From Actinomycetota bacterium (lineage in GTDB: Bacteria > Actinomycetota > Humimicrobiia > Humimicrobiales > Humimicrobiaceae), in the NCBI GenBank assembly GCA_016783985.1, contig JADHVM010000040.1, forward strand, positions 1-7,463: a stretch of 7,463 nucleotides of DNA. Direction: 5' to 3'. The stretch's first letter is position 1. Each line of letters begins with the position of its first letter. Both the position numbers and the translations under genes were made by a program. Positions 5,689-7,463 of this stretch are shown piece after piece. The notes below the pieces were generated by a model that saw only the letters and a program-made list of their open reading frames with translations, was not told the origin of the DNA and did no database searches.

Positions 5689-6348
5689 TTAATACCTAAT
5701 TTTACTAAGAAAATCCTTACTGTTTTTTGTAAGAATATTTTCAATTTCATCTGATTCCAGTCCTGAACCAATTCCTACCTTGCTTTGAAAATTAGATTGT
5801 AAGAGGTCACTGTGGTTGTGGGCATCACTGTTTATTAAAAACCTTATTCCTGCCTCTCTTCCTACTTTTGCTACAATGTCATTTGTCAAACAGTGTCCTT
5901 TCCTGGAAGTAATTTCAATATACACATCATTTCTTGCAGCAGCATTAGCCTCATCTGGCATAAAAATACCAGGATGAGCAAGAAGATCTACATATTTAGA
6001 ACTTACTGCTTCCAAGTTTGTGCCTGCTTCAACCTCCTCTACTATACTTTCTCCATGCACTACTACTATTTTTGTGCCAAGTTCTTTAGCATCTTTTGCC
6101 ATGTCATTTATGCTTTTTGCAGGGATATTTGTAAGTTCTACACCAGGTATAGCAACTATATCCCAGTACTTCTCTGCTAGATTACAATCTTTTTTTATCC
6201 TTTCAATTAAATAATCAAGGTTAGAGTAGCTTGCATGGTCAGTTATAGCTATACACCTATAGCCGCTAGCAACCGCAAATCTTATAAGAGCAATTGGGCT
6301 GATTCCTCCATCTGATAAAAAAGTATGTGTGTGAAAATCATATATAAT
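5689..6348 (-). CDS. PHP-domain phosphoesterase (histidinol-phosphatase-like)
   Basis: About 219 residues if begun at ATT 6346-6348. The PHP domain uses bound divalent metals to hydrolyse phosphoesters. The metal ligands are all visible: HTH (His6, His8) in IYDFHTHTFLSDGG, ITDH (37-38), Glu71 in PGVELT, His98 in VVHGES, His125 in AHPG and SDAH (175-177). Ordering and length match the stand-alone 'histidinol phosphate phosphatase domain' proteins, whose true substrate is usually unknown; no his genes are nearby. The first ATG in frame (6100-6102) is residue 83 and would remove the HTH, ITDH and Glu71 ligands, so it cannot be the functional start. The frame is open back to TAA at 6409-6411 with no ATG, GTG or TTG codon. 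ATT 6348 sits exactly where relatives have Met (M-I-Y-D-F-H), but no good Shine-Dalgarno precedes it. The start codon may be unusual or mutated. Confidence 0.85.
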   Translation of the reverse strand: MIYDFHTHTFLSDGGISPIALIRFAVASGYRCIAITDHASYSNLDYLIERIKKDCNLAEKYWDIVAIPGVELTNIPAKSINDMAKDAKELGTKIVVVHGESIVEEVEAGTNLEAVSSKYVDLLAHPGIFMPDEANAAARNDVYIEITSRKGHCLTNDIVAKVGREAGIRFLINSDAHNHSDLLQSNFQSKVGIGSGLESDEIENILTKNSKDFLSKIRY

Positions 6349-6502
6349 AAAAATTTTTTCTCTATAAAAATGTCTAAAAAATATTAAAAAATAAAATTTT
6401 GCATAATTTTATCAGTATAAGTAATTAAAAACTATTAAAAATTAAGCTTATCAAGTATTCAAAAAAAATCACAATTATGATTATTATTAATAGTGAGTGG
6501 GG

Positions 6503-6531
6503 TGGATAGTAAAGTTGATAAAAAATATAAT
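6503..6531 (+). promoter_or_regulatory. Predicted promoter
   Basis: TGGATA (6503-6508, four of six to consensus) and a perfect TATAAT (6526-6531) are separated by exactly 17 bases. Transcription would begin near 6538 and enter the GC-richer patch. Confidence 0.4.
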
Positions 6532-6537
6532 GAAGCT

Positions 6538-6680
6538 AAAATTCCATATAGAATATTTATAGAGCCTCCTATCTCTTATCTTGTGTAAGTCTCACCAGCT
6601 ATTCTAACCTATGCCATATTAGTATGCAATGTGTTTAACCGATGGGTTCACCCCTCTTTGTATATTAGGTAAGATAAAAA
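6538..6680 (+). ncRNA. Candidate structured RNA (family not recognised)
   Basis: This segment is less AT-rich than its surroundings, is non-coding, and follows a promoter. Possible pairings are an outer stem TTATCTT (6577-6583) with AAGATAA (6670-6676), an inner hairpin ATG-C-CATA, loop TTAG, TATG-CA near 6624-6641, and AACC-GATG-GGTT next to GGG-TTCA-CCC near 6650. It does not match the conserved cores I know for SAM, FMN, T-box, RNase P, SRP or tmRNA. Strand and ends are uncertain. Confidence 0.2.
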
Positions 6681-6683
6681 GAA

Positions 6684-6694
6684 TATGATATAAT
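6684..6694 (+). promoter_or_regulatory. Extended -10 promoter
   Basis: TATGATATAAT is a TRTGN extended -10 with perfect TATAAT (6689-6694), nearly the same as the element at 3650. No strong -35 is seen. Transcription would start near 6701, placing the stem-loop at 6716-6761 close to the RNA 5' end. Confidence 0.45.
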
Positions 6695-6715
6695 AAAAAA
6701 ATTAAGTTTATGAAA

Positions 6716-6761
6716 GAAGAGAATTTAACTTTAGGACAGACTTAATAAAGTTAGACTCTTC
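6716..6761 (+). other. Long stem-loop near a predicted transcript start
   Basis: GAAGAG (6716-6721) pairs with CTCTTC (6756-6761). After a two-base bulge, 6724-6733 pairs with 6746-6755 (ten pairs, one G-T), leaving a 12-base loop GGACAGACTTAA. There is no T-run after it, so it is not an intrinsic terminator. It could stabilise a 5' leader or be part of a small RNA. Confidence 0.45.
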
Positions 6762-6825
6762 TATGCAAAAGGTAGAAAGAGCCACAGAGACTAATTAAGT
6801 CCTCTTAAGTATCTTTTTATGAGAT

Positions 6826-6855
6826 TTGACACTCATTTATTATTTTATTTATTTT
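6826..6855 (+). promoter_or_regulatory. Promoter-like sequence upstream of inositol-3-phosphate synthase
   Basis: Consensus TTGACA (6826-6831) with TATTTT (four of six) 18 bases later (6850-6855). It could drive the synthase gene with a leader of about 290 nucleotides. Another isolated TATAAT at 7076-7081 lacks a convincing -35. Confidence 0.3.
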
Positions 6856-6989
6856 TTATATGTTGCAGGCAGGTAATATAATGATATTTTATTTGGATCC
6901 TATATATTCAAATAAGCATAATAGTGCAAATGATTTACAAATGAAATTAATTTTAATTAATTTAGTGCCACCTTAGAAAACAAATTAAA

Positions 6990-7044
6990 AGTCAGTCTGA
7001 CCAAAGTATATTTTAGTATATATCTTAATTATGCAGAGTCAGTC
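6990..7044 (+). repeat. Paired AGTCAGTC motif, possible operator
   Basis: AGTCAGTC occurs at 6990-6997 and 7037-7044. The first copy lies in the perfect 11-bp palindrome GTCAGTCTGAC (6991-7001). The spacing of 47 bases between starts and the position 110-165 bases before the synthase ATG would suit regulator binding, but chance is possible. Confidence 0.3.
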
Positions 7045-7153
7045 CACTATTTATACAGGATGGTTATTGCTAAAATATAATTATATTATAAGTTTTTTCT
7101 TTATGGAACATTATAATTTAGTTGAAAAATTCAAGGAAAGGAAGTAGTGACAA

Positions 7154-7463
7154 ATGGTTGAAATTAGAACAGCACTAATAGGTATTGGAAATTGTGCTAG
7201 CTCACTAGTACAGGGACGTTTCTATTACAGTGACAAGGAGGCAGATATTCCTGGCCTTATTACTAAAAATTTCGGAGGATATTTCGCCAGTGATATCAAT
7301 TTTGTGGCAGCTTTTGATGTAGACGAAAGAAAAGTAGGACTTGACCTTAGTAAGGCTATATTTTCCCTACCAAATTGTACTACAATCTTTCAAAAAGATA
7401 TCCCTGATCTTAATTGTAAGGTTAACATGGGATATGTGATTGATAGTATCTCTGAGCATACCA
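7154..7463 (+). CDS. ino1: Inositol-3-phosphate synthase, N-terminal part (3' truncated by window)
   Basis: 103 complete codons are present. The enzyme converts glucose-6-phosphate to 1L-myo-inositol-1-phosphate with NAD, the first step to inositol phospholipids or to solutes such as di-myo-inositol phosphate. The Rossmann motif GIGNCAS (10-16) opens the protein, followed by LVQGRFYY, NFGGYFASDINFVAAFDVD (39-57) and KVGLDLSKAIF. These blocks match the short bacterial/archaeal enzymes (about 360-390 residues) such as those of Thermotoga and actinobacteria, rather than the larger eukaryotic form. The ATG is preceded by AAGGAAAGGAAG at 7133-7144, an acceptable if slightly distant ribosome-binding site. 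The catalytic lysines lie beyond the window. The long non-coding region upstream suggests its own promoter, but the pathway use cannot be told without downstream genes. Confidence 0.93.
   Translation, partial: MVEIRTALIGIGNCASSLVQGRFYYSDKEADIPGLITKNFGGYFASDINFVAAFDVDERKVGLDLSKAIFSLPNCTTIFQKDIPDLNCKVNMGYVIDSISEHT

Larger units (their letters stand above)
6349..7153. other. Long non-coding stretch upstream of inositol-3-phosphate synthase
   Basis: About 800 AT-rich bases without a gene on either strand. It carries three promoter-like sequences pointing right, a GC-richer patch that may be a structured RNA, a long stem-loop and a pair of 8-bp repeats (all listed). A further hairpin, TTATTTG (6889-6895) with CAAATAA (6909-6915), lies in the possible leader. 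No terminator with a clear T-run was found. Confidence 0.55.

Noticed and set aside
5893..6214. Plus-strand open frames of 64-95 codons
   Set aside because: They are antisense to the PHP gene, which carries all its metal-binding motifs.
3460..6515. Inverted similarity between 3468-3492 and 6490-6515 (ATAGTGAGT plus GGGG and GATA)
   Set aside because: The match needs a 9-base gap and covers under 20 bases; chance similarity cannot be excluded.
6572..6590. Start of a SAM (S-box) riboswitch, from CTCTTATC
   Set aside because: Only the first eight bases match; the following conserved GAGGGA and GAAACC-type core segments are absent.
1..7463. CRISPR array, toxin-antitoxin pair or phage-defence operon
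   Set aside because: I looked for regularly spaced repeats and for paired small genes with the usual motifs; none is present.

Overview
The window is AT-rich DNA from what looks like a low-GC Firmicute. Strong AAAGGAGG-type ribosome-binding sites, TATAAT promoters, a DUF454 protein and a SigA-like sigma factor all fit that. An RRM-type RNA-binding protein and the bacterial/archaeal type of inositol-3-phosphate synthase would suit an anaerobic, possibly halophilic clostridial lineage such as Halanaerobiales. That placement is inference; no rRNA or complete tRNA gene is present to settle it.

Layout. (1) 1-141: 3' end of a YbjQ/UPF0145 gene. (2) 142-746: no intact gene. It holds a 26-bp 3' fragment of a tRNA gene (minus strand, Gln-like), a degenerate 9-bp tandem repeat beside it, an 11-bp tandem duplication and the first of three copies of a roughly 40-65 bp dispersed repeat. 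(3) 747-2231: complete monofunctional catalase on the minus strand with a clear RBS and promoter. (4) 2290-2765: two gene relics back to back, a possible ferritin-like fragment (minus) and the frameshifted C-terminal end of a large serine recombinase (plus). The recombinase tail contains repeat copy 2. (5) 2789-3202: DUF454 membrane protein (minus), bracketed by repeat copies 2 and 3. (6) 3203-3793: non-coding, with a 31-bp direct repeat pair, an extended -10 promoter and an inverted repeat. (7) 3794-5242: an RRM protein with a damaged 5' end, then an RpoD-like sigma factor. (8) 5243-5688: non-coding, with an IS110-type transposase relic. (9) 5689-6348: a PHP-domain phosphoesterase (minus) whose reading frame has no ATG, GTG or TTG at the true N-terminus. 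(10) 6349-7153: long non-coding stretch with several promoter-like sequences, a possible structured RNA and a long stem-loop. (11) 7154-7463: 5' part of inositol-3-phosphate synthase, cut by the window edge.

How it fits together. The left half (about 347-3350) looks like a worn accretion zone: a tRNA 3' remnant, repeated recombinase 3' tails, and single genes on the minus strand (catalase, DUF454) between them. The right half holds regulatory or housekeeping-type genes (RRM protein plus sigma factor, PHP phosphoesterase, inositol phosphate synthase) separated by long AT-rich spacers with decayed mobile DNA. The most unusual points are the recombinase-tail repeats that divide the island into modules, and two genes (sigma factor and PHP protein) whose conserved N-termini reach back to an ATT codon rather than a standard start.
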